A DNA stretch of 64,000 nucleotides from Gammaproteobacteria bacterium. GTDB lineage: Bacteria; Pseudomonadota; Gammaproteobacteria; Steroidobacterales; XN24. Position numbers and translations under genes: made by a program. How positions within the stretch are numbered: the first letter of the stretch is position 1; every line of letters starts with the position of its first letter. The stretch is from the NCBI GenBank assembly GCA_029287575.1, contig JARFQW010000069.1:21527-85526 (forward strand). The letters are read 5' to 3'. The notes beneath the pieces are model-generated. The model did not search any database. It saw only the letters and a list, made by a program, of their open reading frames with translations, and was not told the origin of the DNA. Below, piece after piece: positions 46,507 to 57,405 of this stretch.

Positions 46507-46509
46507 CGC

Positions 46510-46968
46510 CTATTCGATGATGAAGAGGGGTTGACCGAATTCAACCGGCTCGCCGTTGTCAGCGAGTATCGATACGATCGTGCCGCCGACCTCCGCCTCG
46601 ATCTGGTTCATCATTTTCATCGCCTCGATGATGCAGAGGGTATCGCCCGCCTCGACCGTGCTCCCGACCTGTACAAAGGTCTTGGCTCCCGGCGCCGGAG
46701 CGGAGTAGTACGTTCCCACCATCGGGGCGGTCACGGTGTGTCCTTCGGCCTGCGGCTCAGCCGGTGCGGCGTCCGCGGCCGGAGCGGCCTTGGGGGCCGC
46801 CGGCGCGGCAGCCGGGACCGGCGCGGGAGCACTCGGAACCATCATCGGCGGGGCCGCCGCCGCATAACGGCTGATACGAACGGATTCCTCGCCTTCGGTG
46901 ATCTCGATCTCGGCGATCCCGGATTCTTCCAGCAGCTCGATCAGTTTTTTTACCTTGCGGATGTCCAT
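46510..46968 (-). CDS. accB: Acetyl-CoA carboxylase, biotin carboxyl carrier protein
   Basis: 152 residues starting [20 protein letters not shown]. The ATG at 46968 lies 5 nt after AGGGGA and overlaps the aroQ stop by one base (TGATG); a GTG immediately before it is too close to the ribosome site. A Pro/Ala-rich linker (about residues 40-75) precedes the biotinyl domain, with [20 protein letters not shown] (biotinylated Lys at about 117). It carries carboxybiotin to the carboxyltransferase; in E. coli it also autoregulates accBC. The operon is aroQ-accB-accC-prmA. Confidence 0.96.
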   Translation of the reverse strand: MDIRKVKKLIELLEESGIAEIEITEGEESVRISRYAAAAPPMMVPSAPAPVPAAAPAAPKAAPAADAAPAEPQAEGHTVTAPMVGTYYSAPAPGAKTFVQVGSTVEAGDTLCIIEAMKMMNQIEAEVGGTIVSILADNGEPVEFGQPLFIIE

Positions 46969-47429
46969 CACGTTCCCCTGGTGTCGCTGCGGGCATCGAG
47001 CCAGCCGCTGGCTCCCCGTATCGCCAGTTCATAGACCGCGGGACCGAGTCCGGAAATCGTGCCGCGGGCGAGGTCGGAGAAATAGGAGTGGCGCCTGAAT
47101 GCTTCCCGGCCGTGGATATTCGACAGGTGAACTTCCACGAACGGGATCCCGGTGGCGGCCAGCGCGTCTCTCAGTGCCACGCTGGTGTGGGTAAAGGCGG
47201 CGGGGTTGATAATGATGAAGTCGGTGCCATCCCGGGCCGCCCGGTGCACGGTCTCCACGAGTTCATGCTCCGCGTTGGACTGAACCTGCTCGACCTCCAG
47301 GCCCAGCTCACCGCCGAGGATCCTGCACCGTTCTTCGATGCTGGCCAGGGTTTCGTGACCGTAGTGCTCGGTTTCCCGGGAGCCCAGGAGATCGAGATTC
47401 GGCCCGTTCAGAATCAGAACCCGCGACAT
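46968..47429 (-). CDS. aroQ: Type II 3-dehydroquinate dehydratase
   Basis: 153 residues from the ATG at 47429. [20 protein letters not shown] (residues 5-24) has the catalytic Tyr in the flexible lid, [18 protein letters not shown] (about residues 73-90) and [20 protein letters not shown] (about 95-114) hold the active-site His residues. It converts 3-dehydroquinate to 3-dehydroshikimate. The 143-nt gap upstream contains a possible -10 TTAAAC (minus strand, 47464-47469), so the aroQ-accBC transcript probably begins there, though readthrough from dsbD-tlpA is possible. Confidence 0.96.
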   Translation of the reverse strand: MSRVLILNGPNLDLLGSRETEHYGHETLASIEERCRILGGELGLEVEQVQSNAEHELVETVHRAARDGTDFIIINPAAFTHTSVALRDALAATGIPFVEVHLSNIHGREAFRRHSYFSDLARGTISGLGPAVYELAIRGASGWLDARSDTRGT

Positions 47430-47572
47430 CGCTTTCCGGGGGGGTTGGCGAAAAACGCGTCGAGTTTAACGCTTTTCGCCGTAAGTTCCACGATTTTCCC
47501 GCAAGTTCGTCTCGCAGGCCGGCCCCTGGGCTACCCTGACCCGGCTGCTGTCATCCGGGCTGTTCAGCGGCG

Positions 47573-48112
47573 CTAGAGCAGCGGCTTGAGATAGGCCTCG
47601 ATCTGGTCGCGGTGGAGCTCGCCGGTATGGATGTCGATGATGCGGCCTTCCCGGTCGGTAAACGCCGTAAACGGCAGGCCGATGAAGTCCTTCAGGAATT
47701 CATTGCCCAGGGCCACCGCGTCCTGCTGACCGATGAGAACGGGATAGTTGAACTGCATGGTTTGCGCATAGTCGGTGACGGCCTGGGTTTCATCCATGGC
47801 AATGCCGATAATCTGCACGCCCCGATCCGCAAATTCGGTCTGGATTTCCTTCAGCAGCGGAATCTCCTTGCGGCAGGGCGGGCACCATGTCGCCCAGAAA
47901 TTCACCACCCGCACCATGCCATTCCATTCCTCGCTGCTGCGCACGGTGCCGTCCAGATCCGGCAAGGCGAAGGGCGGGGCGGTTTTTGCCGCCTCGGGCT
48001 GCGGCGCGCGAACGGTGGGGGACGGCTCGGGCGCAACGAAGAAGCGATAGGCGAAAAAACCGGTGGTTGCTGCGGCCGCGGCCAGCAGGAGCAGAAAAAT
48101 CAGCGAACGCAT
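47573..48112 (-). CDS. TlpA/ResA-like membrane-anchored thiol-disulfide oxidoreductase
   Basis: 179 residues. One N-terminal membrane anchor (LIFLLLLAAAAATTGFFAY) is followed by a periplasmic thioredoxin-like domain: PPFALPDLDGTVRSSEEWNG, VVNFWATWCPPCRKEIPLLK (CxxC at about residues 78-81) and the cis-Pro loop IGLPFTAFTDREGRI (about 143-157). Such proteins reduce periplasmic disulfides, for example of apocytochrome c, and receive electrons from DsbD or CcdA. It lies 3 nt after dsbD, so the two are surely cotranscribed and probably form an electron-transfer pair. Confidence 0.9.
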   Translation of the reverse strand: MRSLIFLLLLAAAAATTGFFAYRFFVAPEPSPTVRAPQPEAAKTAPPFALPDLDGTVRSSEEWNGMVRVVNFWATWCPPCRKEIPLLKEIQTEFADRGVQIIGIAMDETQAVTDYAQTMQFNYPVLIGQQDAVALGNEFLKDFIGLPFTAFTDREGRIIDIHTGELHRDQIEAYLKPLL

Positions 48113-48115
48113 GTG

Positions 48116-50470
48116 TCAGTTTCCCTTGGCGAGAGCGGTCGTATCGGCAGCGGCCTCGGAGAGCGCGGCCTGCACGTGCTGGGCAAACTCCGCCGGTGGC
48201 GTGTAGCCGAGTTTACGATAGGCCTTGAGTTCCTCGCCCGAGGGCGAGAAAAACAGGGTTGCGGGCGGCCCGAACAGGCCGAAGCGCGCCAGCAGTTCCC
48301 GGTCGCTGGCGTCGTTGGGCGTGACATCCGCTTTCAGAAGGACCGCAGGGGCGAGGGCGCTTGCAACGGCGGCATCAGGAAACGTGTAGCGGTCCATTCG
48401 TTTGCAGTCCACGCACCAGTCCGCATAGAAATCCAGCATGACGGGCCGGCCGGCAGCGGCGGCAAGGGAAAGCTGCTGGTCCAGCCCCCCGGAGCCCTTG
48501 ATCGGCACGAACGAGACCGCCGGTGCGCCGGTTGCGGCAATGCCGCCAGCGCCGAAATGCGCCAGCGGCCGCAGGGGATCCGTGCCTCCGGACGCCGCGC
48601 CGACCAGCAGCACCAGGCCGTAGGCCATCCCGAGCAGGCCCGTGCCCTTCGCGAAACGGCGGCCCATGCCGGCTTCCGGAGCCAGCGGCAGCAGGGCGCC
48701 GAGCAGAACGCCCCCGACGAACAGGAGCGCGGCCCAGAGCGCGAGCGTTACCGGCGGTGGCACGATCCGTTCGAGCATCCAGATCGCAACCCCAAGCAGC
48801 AGCAGGCCGAAGAAGGCCTTGACGGTGTCCATCCAGGCGCCGGCTTTCGGAAGCAGCTTTCCCGCTGACGCCCCGAACGCCAGTAGCGGCGCGCCCATGC
48901 CGATGCTCAGCGCGAACAGGGCCAGCCCGCCACGCAGCGGATCTCCTGTCTGACCGATCACGATCAGCGCCGCCGCCAGCGGAGCGGCGACGCACGGGCC
49001 CACGATCAGTGCGGAGAGCACGCCCATGACGCCCGCGCCGGCCAGGTTTCCGCCTGACTGGTGGTTGCTGATTTCCGTGAGCCGCGTCTGCACGGCTGCC
49101 GGCATCTGGAAATCCCAGGCGCCGAACATGGCCAGAGCCAGCGCCACGAACACCGCGCTGAAGGTCAGTATGACCGCAGGATGCTGAAAGGCCGCCTGCA
49201 AATTGTGGCCGAGCAGGGCCACCACCACGCCGGCCACGGTATAGGTCAGCGCCATGGCAACCACGTAGACCAGCGAGAGCATGAACGACCGTCGCGGCGT
49301 GGCCCGGTCTCCCTGGCCGATGATCAGGCCGGAAAGAATCGGCACCATGGGCAGGACGCAGGGCGTGAACGCGAGCAGCAGCCCCAGCCCGAAAAACAGC
49401 CCCGCCACGGTCAGCAGCGAGCCGCTGGAGATGACCCCCGCCAGCCGCTGTTCCTCCGGCACGGGCGCGTCGGCTGCCGGGCTGACCGCCGCGGGCGCCG
49501 GCTGCCGGGGGTCGGCGGATCCGTCAACGGGCGATGCTACCGGCAGCCGGAAGGCCCCGGGAGCAGGCTGGCCTCCGGCGGGCGCCGCCTGCGCGAGCGT
49601 CACCATGTCTCCGGGGCCGAGGCTGGCCTCGCGCTGCATCGGCGGATAGCACAGGCCCCCGTCCGCGCAGCCCTGATAGTTCAGGGTGATGGCCGCGACG
49701 TCCCCGGTCGGGCCTGGCACGTCGACTTCCAGCTGGCCGTAGTAAACCTCGACATCACCGAAGAATTCGTCGTACTTGGCTTTCCCGGCGGGAATGTCCA
49801 GCGATGCCACGTCGATCGCCGTGCCGTCCACGCTGAAGCCCAGGCGGTGGCGATACAGGTAATAGCCGTCTGCGATCTCCCAGGTGGTCCGGAACGAGCC
49901 ATCCGCCAGGCGCAGAGCGGACAAGCGGAATGCCTCATCCGGCGGCAGGAACTCCTCCTGCCCCGGTTGAGCCGATGCCCGGGCCGCTGCCGCGAGGGTT
50001 GCCAGCGCACGGCCCCCGGTGCCGCTGCCGGTCAGGGCGGCCAGAGTGACTTCCCGCGTCCATCGCTGAGGGGGAAAACACAGGCCGATGGCTTCGTTGC
50101 AGCCCTGGGCGCCGATGGTCAGGCTGATCGGCTGGCCGGCCTTGCCGGCGGTGACGGGAATTCGAATCGAAAACTGGTCCCGGTAGATGGTCGATTCGCC
50201 GAAGAATTCGTCGTTGTGGATCTCACCGGCCGGGAAGTCAGCCAGGTCCAGCTCGACACCCGGCGTGTCGGTGTCGAAGCTGAAGCGTTTCTTGTACAGG
50301 TAGTGGTCGGGAGCAACCGTCCAGTCGAGCACGATCTCGGACCCATCCGCCCGGGCCTCCACCAGGAATGCCTTTTCCGGCGGGAGAATATCCGGTGGCA
50401 CCGCGCCCGTGGCCATCGCCGGCAGGCACGCGATCAGGGCGAGAATCAATTTGCGCATGACATTACTCAT
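48116..50470 (-). CDS. dsbD: Thiol:disulfide interchange protein DsbD with duplicated N-terminal domain
   Basis: 784 residues against 565 in E. coli. A signal peptide (RKLILALIACLPAMATGA) is followed by two tandem copies of the DsbD alpha domain: copy 1 at about residues 27-140 (YLYKKRFSFDTDTPG, GCNEAIGLCFPPQRW) and copy 2 at about 168-290 (YLYRHRLGFSVDGTA, GCADGGLCYPPMQR), each with its Cys pair. The centre is the eight-helix CcdA-like channel (GLLLAFTPCVLPMVPILSGL, near 350, and GPCVAAPLAAALI, near 488), and the C-terminus a thioredoxin domain with ADWCVDCKRMD (near 683). It moves electrons from cytoplasmic thioredoxin to periplasmic partners. ATG 50470 overlaps the cutA stop by 8 nt; ATG 50458 is the alternative start. 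Confidence 0.93.
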   Translation of the reverse strand: MSNVMRKLILALIACLPAMATGAVPPDILPPEKAFLVEARADGSEIVLDWTVAPDHYLYKKRFSFDTDTPGVELDLADFPAGEIHNDEFFGESTIYRDQFSIRIPVTAGKAGQPISLTIGAQGCNEAIGLCFPPQRWTREVTLAALTGSGTGGRALATLAAAARASAQPGQEEFLPPDEAFRLSALRLADGSFRTTWEIADGYYLYRHRLGFSVDGTAIDVASLDIPAGKAKYDEFFGDVEVYYGQLEVDVPGPTGDVAAITLNYQGCADGGLCYPPMQREASLGPGDMVTLAQAAPAGGQPAPGAFRLPVASPVDGSADPRQPAPAAVSPAADAPVPEEQRLAGVISSGSLLTVAGLFFGLGLLLAFTPCVLPMVPILSGLIIGQGDRATPRRSFMLSLVYVVAMALTYTVAGVVVALLGHNLQAAFQHPAVILTFSAVFVALALAMFGAWDFQMPAAVQTRLTEISNHQSGGNLAGAGVMGVLSALIVGPCVAAPLAAALIVIGQTGDPLRGGLALFALSIGMGAPLLAFGASAGKLLPKAGAWMDTVKAFFGLLLLGVAIWMLERIVPPPVTLALWAALLFVGGVLLGALLPLAPEAGMGRRFAKGTGLLGMAYGLVLLVGAASGGTDPLRPLAHFGAGGIAATGAPAVSFVPIKGSGGLDQQLSLAAAAGRPVMLDFYADWCVDCKRMDRYTFPDAAVASALAPAVLLKADVTPNDASDRELLARFGLFGPPATLFFSPSGEELKAYRKLGYTPPAEFAQHVQAALSEAAADTTALAKGN

Positions 50471-50801
50471 TCGTCGCGGCCCCGCGACTGGATACGGCCA
50501 CCCATTCCAGATAGCCTTCGAGGCCGCCGGTCACAGGGACCGTCAAGACCTCGGGAAGTTCATAGGGATGCTCCCGGACGACTGCATCCACCAGGTCTGA
50601 CAGCCGGTCCGCCCGGGTCTTTATAAGGAGCAACTCCTCTGCATCTTCCTCGATGCGGCCCTCCCAGCGATAGACCGAGGCAACGCCGGGCAGGCGATTG
50701 ACGCAGGCCGCCAGCCCGGAATCCACGAGAGCATGGGCGATTTTACGCCCGGTCGCTTCGTCCGGAACGGTGCAGAGACACAGAATCAGCTTTTCTTTCA
50801 T
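50463..50801 (-). CDS. cutA: Divalent-cation tolerance protein CutA
   Basis: 112 residues from ATG 50801. LILCLCTVPDEATGRKIAHA (about residues 5-24), CVNRLPGVASVYRWEGRIEE (about 33-52) and EHPYELPEVLTVPVTGGLEG (about 77-96) are the conserved CutA1 blocks of this PII-like trimer. It has been linked to copper tolerance in E. coli, where cutA lies beside dsbD exactly as here. It is divergent from groES. Confidence 0.95.
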   Translation of the reverse strand: MKEKLILCLCTVPDEATGRKIAHALVDSGLAACVNRLPGVASVYRWEGRIEEDAEELLLIKTRADRLSDLVDAVVREHPYELPEVLTVPVTGGLEGYLEWVAVSSRGAATNE

Positions 50802-50870
50802 GCCGTTAAGCGCACAGACCCGGGCGCGCGGAGAATACTGCCGGGTCAAAAAAATGTCACCTTCCCGGCC

Positions 50871-50898
50871 TTGACTACCGGCAAACCGCCCCTATTAT
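50871..50898 (+). promoter_or_regulatory. Probable sigma-70 promoter of groES-groEL
   Basis: A -35 TTGACT (50871-50876), 16-nt spacer and -10 TATTAT (50893-50898). The -10 runs straight into the CIRCE operator, so a bound repressor would occlude polymerase. Confidence 0.8.
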
Positions 50899-50924
50899 TA
50901 GCACTCACTGGGAGCGAGTGCTAA
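50898..50924 (+). promoter_or_regulatory. CIRCE operator (HrcA binding site)
   Basis: TTAGCACTC, a 9-nt spacer, and GAGTGCTAA match the CIRCE consensus without mismatch. HrcA binds this inverted repeat and represses groESL until heat or misfolding pulls GroEL away from HrcA. Enterobacteria such as E. coli use sigma-32 instead, so the genome should encode HrcA elsewhere. Confidence 0.97.
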
Positions 50925-51007
50925 TACTCGTGGCCCGAGGTCCCGCCGGCCCGTCGCCGGCATCAACCAGTTGTCATGCAACGTTTTATCTCAAGGAGAG
51001 ATCGAAC

Positions 51008-51298
51008 ATGAATATTCGTCCGCTACACGATCGCGTCGTGGTCAAGCGCCTGGAAGAGGAGCGTACCTCCCCCGGCGGCATCGTCATTCCGGACACTGCG
51101 GCCGAGAAGCCCGTCCGCGGCGAAGTCGTGGCCGTCGGCAACGGCAAGCTGCTCGAGAATGGTGACATCCGTCCGCTGGATCTCAAGGCGGGCGACCAGG
51201 TGCTCTTCGGCAAGTACAGCGGCACTGAAGTCAAGCTGGAAGGCGAAGATCTCCTCGTGATGCGCGAGGACGACGTCATGGCCGTTTTCGAGGGCTGA
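51008..51298 (+). CDS. groS: Co-chaperonin GroES
   Basis: 96 residues. [20 protein letters not shown] (residues 2-21), [13 protein letters not shown] (mobile loop, about 23-35) and [20 protein letters not shown] (about 65-84) are canonical. AAGGAGAG lies upstream of the ATG at 51008. It caps GroEL in protein folding. The gene is directed by the CIRCE-controlled promoter upstream and followed by groL after 69 nt. Confidence 0.98.
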   Translation: MNIRPLHDRVVVKRLEEERTSPGGIVIPDTAAEKPVRGEVVAVGNGKLLENGDIRPLDLKAGDQVLFGKYSGTEVKLEGEDLLVMREDDVMAVFEG

Positions 51299-51367
51299 TC
51301 CCCGGAGCGACCGCCGATTTCAGTGTTTCCAATATCGAATTCTCAATAGACAGAGGTTCACAAGTAA

Positions 51368-52993
<1,626 letters not shown>

Positions 52994-53020
52994 ACCGCCC
53001 GGCGATTGTTTCGCCATCCA

Positions 53021-53054
53021 GAAGGCCCCGCTTCGGCGGGGCCTTCTTTTTTTT
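53021..53054 (+). terminator. Strong intrinsic terminator of groES-groEL
   Basis: An 11-bp perfect stem GAAGGCCCCGC / GCGGGGCCTTC with a TTCG loop and eight T residues, 27 nt after the groL stop. Confidence 0.96.
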
Positions 53055-53172
53055 GGCGGGCGAGAACCCGGCTCCGGCTGCTATGCTCGCTGGCATGTCT
53101 GCCTCACGTACGCCCGGATCGCCCTGGCCCCACAAGGGTCGGGCCGCCGGCGCATAAGTCATAAACCGCTCA

Positions 53173-56040
53173 ATGGCCCCCGATTTCGACGAATTGCCGG
53201 CTGCGCTTCGCGAGTCCGCGTCCGGTGCGTGGGACCGTTTTCAGCAGACGCACCCGGAACCTGCCGCCCGGTTACTCGAGATGCCGGCAGTCGCCGCCAG
53301 TATTGCCCGGGTCTGGGCCGTCAGCGAATTCGTTAGCGGGGAGTGCCTCAGACACCCGGACGATCTCGAGGCGCTCCTTGAAACGGGTGGCCTCGAGCAA
53401 CCTTGGGCGGCGGATTCCCTCGAGCCCGTTCTGGCGCAGGAGCTTGCCGAAGGGGCGGATCCGGATGCCGGAGACGAGGCCTTCATGGGGGCCCTGCGCG
53501 TGTTCCGTCGGCGCCAGATGGTGCGGATTGCCTGGCGGGACTACGCGGGGTGGTCCTCGCTGGAAGAAAATCTCGGACACCTGTCCGAGCTTGCCGACGT
53601 GACCATCGCCGCTGCCGTCTCGAGAGCGCATGCCGCTCTGTCCCTGCAGCACGGCGAGCCGACGGGTGCCGACGGACACCCTCTGGCCCTGATGGTTCTG
53701 GCCATGGGCAAGCTCGGAGGACGGGAGCTGAATTTCTCCTCGGACGTGGACCTGATATTTCTCTACGAGACCGGCGGGGAAACGGACGGCAGGCGGCCCT
53801 TGTCCCACGAGCAGTTCTTTGCCCGGCTCGGCCAGCGCGTGATCCGCTTTCTCGACGAGCCGACAGCCGACGGTCGGGTATTTCGCGTCGACCTGAGGTT
53901 GCGCCCGTTCGGCCAGAGCGGGCCGCTGGCAATGAGCCTGCCCGCGTTCCAGGCCTATCTCGAGGGCCATGGCCGTCCATGGGAACGCTATGCCTACGTC
54001 AAGGCGCGACCGATCACCGGGTGGGCCGCCGGCGTGGGTCTGTACCGGGAGATTCTCGGTCCGTTCGTCTATCGCAGGTACCTGGACTACGGGCTCCTGG
54101 AGTCCCTTCGCGATATGAAGGCCAAGGTGGCCGAAGAAGTCGCTCGCCGCGACCTGCACGACAACATCAAGCTCGGCCCCGGCGGTATCCGGGAGATCGA
54201 GTTCATCGTGCAAAGCGTGCAGCTGCTCAGGGGCGGGGGCGACCGTCGCCTGCAGCTCACCGGCCTGCTTCCGACGCTGGAGCAGATTCGCGCCCTCGAA
54301 TATCTTCCGGCTGAAGTGACCCATGACCTCGAGGAGGCTTACCGGTTTCTGCGCGCGCTGGAGAACCGCCTGCAGGCCATGCGTGACAAACAAACCCACG
54401 ACCTTCCGGCCGCGCCCGACGACCGTGCCCGTCTGGCCCTGGCAATGGGTCGGGAAGACTGGGCCGCCGTGGAGCAAGAACTGGTCGCCCATCGGCACAC
54501 GATCGAGACCCTGTTCCGGGACCATGTGGATCCGGGCGGCCAGCGCGTCCGGGAGCCCCTGTCCGCCTGGCCGCCGGGCGAGACCGTCGAGGAAGCGCTG
54601 GCGGAGCTGGGTTTTCGGGAGCCCGAATCGAGTGCGGCCGTGCTCAGGGGGCTGCGCGACGCGCGCTGGGCCGGGCAGCTGGACGAGACCGGCCGCCGCC
54701 GCATGAATGACCTCGTGCCGCTCCTGGTGGCCGATGCGGCGGCGCTGCCGCATCCGGATCAGGCCCTTGGCCGGCTCGTGAAACTGCTGACTGCGATAGG
54801 CCGGCGCAGTGCCTACTATGCGCTGCTCAACGAGAACGAGGGGGTTCGGGAGCGCCTCGCCCAGCTGTGCAGCCAGAGTGAATTTCTCGCCGAACAGGTG
54901 GCCCTGCATCCGCTGTTGCTCGACGAGCTGATCGACCCGCGGCTGATGCCCCGCACCCGTGACCGGGAGCGGCTCGAGTCCGAACTGGCCGACCGCCTGG
55001 CGGGCGTGGACGAAGGCGACCTCGAAGGCCAAATGGATGCGCTTCGGAACTTTCAGCGGGCCGCGGTATTTTCCACGGCCGTGGCGGACCTTTCCGGAAT
55101 TCTCCCGGTCATGAAGGTGTCCGACCGGCTGACGGATATCGCTGAAGTGATTCTGGTCGAGTGCACCCGTCTTGCACGGGCGCAGATGGAGGCAAAGTAC
55201 GGTGGCCCCCGCTGCGGCGAGCCGGACCAGCTGCGGGACGCGGGCTACGCGGTGATCGGCTACGGAAAGCTGGGCGGCATCGAGCTGGGCTACGGGTCCG
55301 ACCTGGACCTGGTGTTCGTGCATGACTCGGCGGGGTCGGTGCAGGAGACCGATGGCGACGCCGCGCTTGAATGCGCCGTGTTCTTTGCCCGGATGACCCG
55401 TCGCTTGGTCCACCTGCTCTCGACCCAGACCACGTCGGGAGCCCTGTACGAGGTGGACACGCGCCTGCGGCCCAGCGGCAAGGGCGGTCTTTTGGTCAGC
55501 AACCTCAGCGGGTTCGAGGACTATCAGCGTCAGGAGGCCTGGACCTGGGAGCATCAGGCCTTGTTGCGGGCTCGCGCGGTAGCCGGCGACGAGCGGGTCC
55601 GGGCGGCGTTCGAGGCCATGCGGGTGCGATTGCTGACCACCTGTGTGGACCCCGACACGCTGCGCGAACGGGTCCGGGACATGCGCGACCGGATGCGTGG
55701 TGAACTCTCCAGGGGAACGTCCGAGGCCTTCGACCTCAAGCAGGACCGGGGCGGAATCACCGACGTGGAGTTCCTCGTTCAATACTGGGTGCTCCGCTGG
55801 GCCCACGAACAGCCCGAGCTGGTTCGCTGGTCGGACAATATCCGCCAGCTGGAATCCCTCGCGGAGTGCGAGCGGATCCCGAAAGCGGACGCCGCACGCC
55901 TCATGGATGCGTATCTGGCTTATCGCCGGCGTCTGCACCATGGGGTTCTGGCGGGCGAGAACGGCCTGATACCAATGACCGAGCTGGTCGAGGAACGGAC
56001 CTGGGTAGCGGAGTTGTGGGCGCAAACGATGACGGAATGA
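53173..56040 (+). CDS. glnE: Bifunctional glutamine synthetase adenylyltransferase / adenylyl-removing enzyme
   Basis: 955 residues (E. coli 946). Two nucleotidyltransferase domains are visible: GKLGGRELNFSSDVDLIFLY near residue 179 (adenylyl-removing half) and GKLGGIELGYGSDLDLVFVH near 698 (adenylyltransferase half), each with the DxD metal ligands. Between them are FIVQSVQLLRGGGDRRLQL and NLSGFEDYQRQEAWTWEHQA. It controls glutamine synthetase by reversible AMP attachment in response to PII and glutamine. Its own promoter should lie in 53055-53172, after the groE terminator. Confidence 0.97.
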   Translation: MAPDFDELPAALRESASGAWDRFQQTHPEPAARLLEMPAVAASIARVWAVSEFVSGECLRHPDDLEALLETGGLEQPWAADSLEPVLAQELAEGADPDAGDEAFMGALRVFRRRQMVRIAWRDYAGWSSLEENLGHLSELADVTIAAAVSRAHAALSLQHGEPTGADGHPLALMVLAMGKLGGRELNFSSDVDLIFLYETGGETDGRRPLSHEQFFARLGQRVIRFLDEPTADGRVFRVDLRLRPFGQSGPLAMSLPAFQAYLEGHGRPWERYAYVKARPITGWAAGVGLYREILGPFVYRRYLDYGLLESLRDMKAKVAEEVARRDLHDNIKLGPGGIREIEFIVQSVQLLRGGGDRRLQLTGLLPTLEQIRALEYLPAEVTHDLEEAYRFLRALENRLQAMRDKQTHDLPAAPDDRARLALAMGREDWAAVEQELVAHRHTIETLFRDHVDPGGQRVREPLSAWPPGETVEEALAELGFREPESSAAVLRGLRDARWAGQLDETGRRRMNDLVPLLVADAAALPHPDQALGRLVKLLTAIGRRSAYYALLNENEGVRERLAQLCSQSEFLAEQVALHPLLLDELIDPRLMPRTRDRERLESELADRLAGVDEGDLEGQMDALRNFQRAAVFSTAVADLSGILPVMKVSDRLTDIAEVILVECTRLARAQMEAKYGGPRCGEPDQLRDAGYAVIGYGKLGGIELGYGSDLDLVFVHDSAGSVQETDGDAALECAVFFARMTRRLVHLLSTQTTSGALYEVDTRLRPSGKGGLLVSNLSGFEDYQRQEAWTWEHQALLRARAVAGDERVRAAFEAMRVRLLTTCVDPDTLRERVRDMRDRMRGELSRGTSEAFDLKQDRGGITDVEFLVQYWVLRWAHEQPELVRWSDNIRQLESLAECERIPKADAARLMDAYLAYRRRLHHGVLAGENGLIPMTELVEERTWVAELWAQTMTE

Positions 56041-56106
56041 TCAGGCCTGCCGGCCGTCCGGGGATTGCTATACTCTGGCCCGGTTCCCAACCCGCCCGGA
56101 CCGCCC

Positions 56107-56316
56107 ATGAGTGCAGACGTCAGCCCTGTTCCACCCAACGCCGAAAACCACTACCGCGTCACCGCGGATGATCTCCCGCTGCACTGTCCGATGCCGGGTA
56201 TGAGCCTCTGGAATTCGCATCCCAGAGTTTTTCTGCCCATCGAGCGCACGGGCACGGCAAAGTGTCCGTATTGCGGCGCGTCCTTCAGCCTGGAGTCCCG
56301 GTCGTCCGGGGGCTGA
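56107..56316 (+). CDS. Small zinc-finger domain protein (zf-CHCC type)
   Basis: 69 residues from ATG 56107. LHCPMPGMSLWNSHPRVFLP followed by TAKCPYCGASFSL gives the Cys-His-Cys-Cys zinc ligands and the HPRV/FLP pattern of the zf-CHCC domain, related to mitochondrial complex I subunit NDUFS6 and found as a lone protein in many proteobacteria. The bacterial role is not known. It lies between glnE and the LPS genes, an association also seen in other gammaproteobacteria. Confidence 0.87.
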   Translation: MSADVSPVPPNAENHYRVTADDLPLHCPMPGMSLWNSHPRVFLPIERTGTAKCPYCGASFSLESRSSGG

Positions 56317-56352
56317 GGGGGCGGCGGAGCGCGCCCCGGGACTGCTAGCGAG

Positions 56353-57405
56353 GTGTTGCCGCTCATCTGTCACGTGAATCTTGCGCGCGGCTTTCGCGGC
56401 GGCGAGCGCCAGACCGAATTACTGATACGGGAACTGTCCGAAGCCGGAGTACGGCAGCGCCTGGCGGGCCGGCGCGGAGAGCCTCTGCTGGATCGTCTTG
56501 CCAATGCCGAGGGCGTGGAGCGGCTTGCCGTGGGCGGACACGCGCTGGGAGGATTCAGGGCCGGCCGCGGAGCGGACCTGGTGCATGCCCACGAAACGCA
56601 TGCCGCTCACGGTGCATTTCTCCGGCACCGTGTTTCCCGAACGCCTTACATCATCACCCGCCGGGTGTGCAATGTGCCGGGCAGCAGCGCCTTCACCCGC
56701 GGGATGTACGAGCAGGCGGCCTGTACCGCCACCGTATCCGCCTCCGTGGCCGACGTCATGGCCGGCTACGCTCCGGGCCTGCAGACCCGCGTCATCCACA
56801 GTGCCACCAGCGAGCTGCCGGTGGACCCCGCCTTCGTCGCGGAGCTGCGCTCCCGGGTCGAGGGTCGATTCGTCGTGGGCCATGTCGGCGCCCTCGACGA
56901 AAAGACCAAGGGCCAGAGCTACATCATCCAGGCCGCCCGGGAGCTTGCGGACAGGTACCCGGATCTGCTCTTTCTGTTTATCGGCGGGGGCCGGGACGAG
57001 GCCATGCTGAAGTCGCTGGCGGCGGACCTGGACAACATCCGCTTCACGGGATTTGTGAACAACGTCGGCGACTATCTTTCGGTCATGGATATCTTCATGC
57101 TGCCGTCCATGACCGAAGGGATGGGCGGTATCGTCGTGGACGCCATGCAGTTCGGACTGCCGGTGATCGCCACTCGCGTGGGCGGACTCCCGGAAGTCGT
57201 GAGTGACGGCAAGAGCGGGCTGCTGATTCCGCCCGCGGACGTGCCGGCGCTGGCGTCGGCGATTGTGACCCTCTACGAAGACCCGGAGCTTCGTGCCCGG
57301 ATGGGCGCGGCGGGGCGGGAGATCGCCGGACGCTTTGCGCCGGCGAGAATGGCCGAGCAGTATCTTCGTCTCTACAAGGACGTCCTGGGCAGGGAGTTGA
57401 CATGA
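56353..57405 (+). CDS. GT4 family glycosyltransferase, probably LPS core
   Basis: 350 residues from a GTG at 56353 (the following TTG is also possible). The N-domain has [20 protein letters not shown] with a Gly-rich acceptor loop, [12 protein letters not shown] and [19 protein letters not shown]; the C-domain has [20 protein letters not shown] and the GT4 signature [20 protein letters not shown] (about residues 247-266), with the E-x7-E donor-sugar region. The gene overlaps hldD by 4 nt, so an LPS inner-core or related sugar transfer is likely. The exact linkage is unknown. Confidence 0.85.
   Translation: MLPLICHVNLARGFRGGERQTELLIRELSEAGVRQRLAGRRGEPLLDRLANAEGVERLAVGGHALGGFRAGRGADLVHAHETHAAHGAFLRHRVSRTPYIITRRVCNVPGSSAFTRGMYEQAACTATVSASVADVMAGYAPGLQTRVIHSATSELPVDPAFVAELRSRVEGRFVVGHVGALDEKTKGQSYIIQAARELADRYPDLLFLFIGGGRDEAMLKSLAADLDNIRFTGFVNNVGDYLSVMDIFMLPSMTEGMGGIVVDAMQFGLPVIATRVGGLPEVVSDGKSGLLIPPADVPALASAIVTLYEDPELRARMGAAGREIAGRFAPARMAEQYLRLYKDVLGRELT

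Noticed and set aside
53272..56025. 917-codon open frame on the minus strand
   Set aside because: Fully antisense to glnE, whose two nucleotidyltransferase domains are intact; the frame is a by-product of high GC content at third codon positions.
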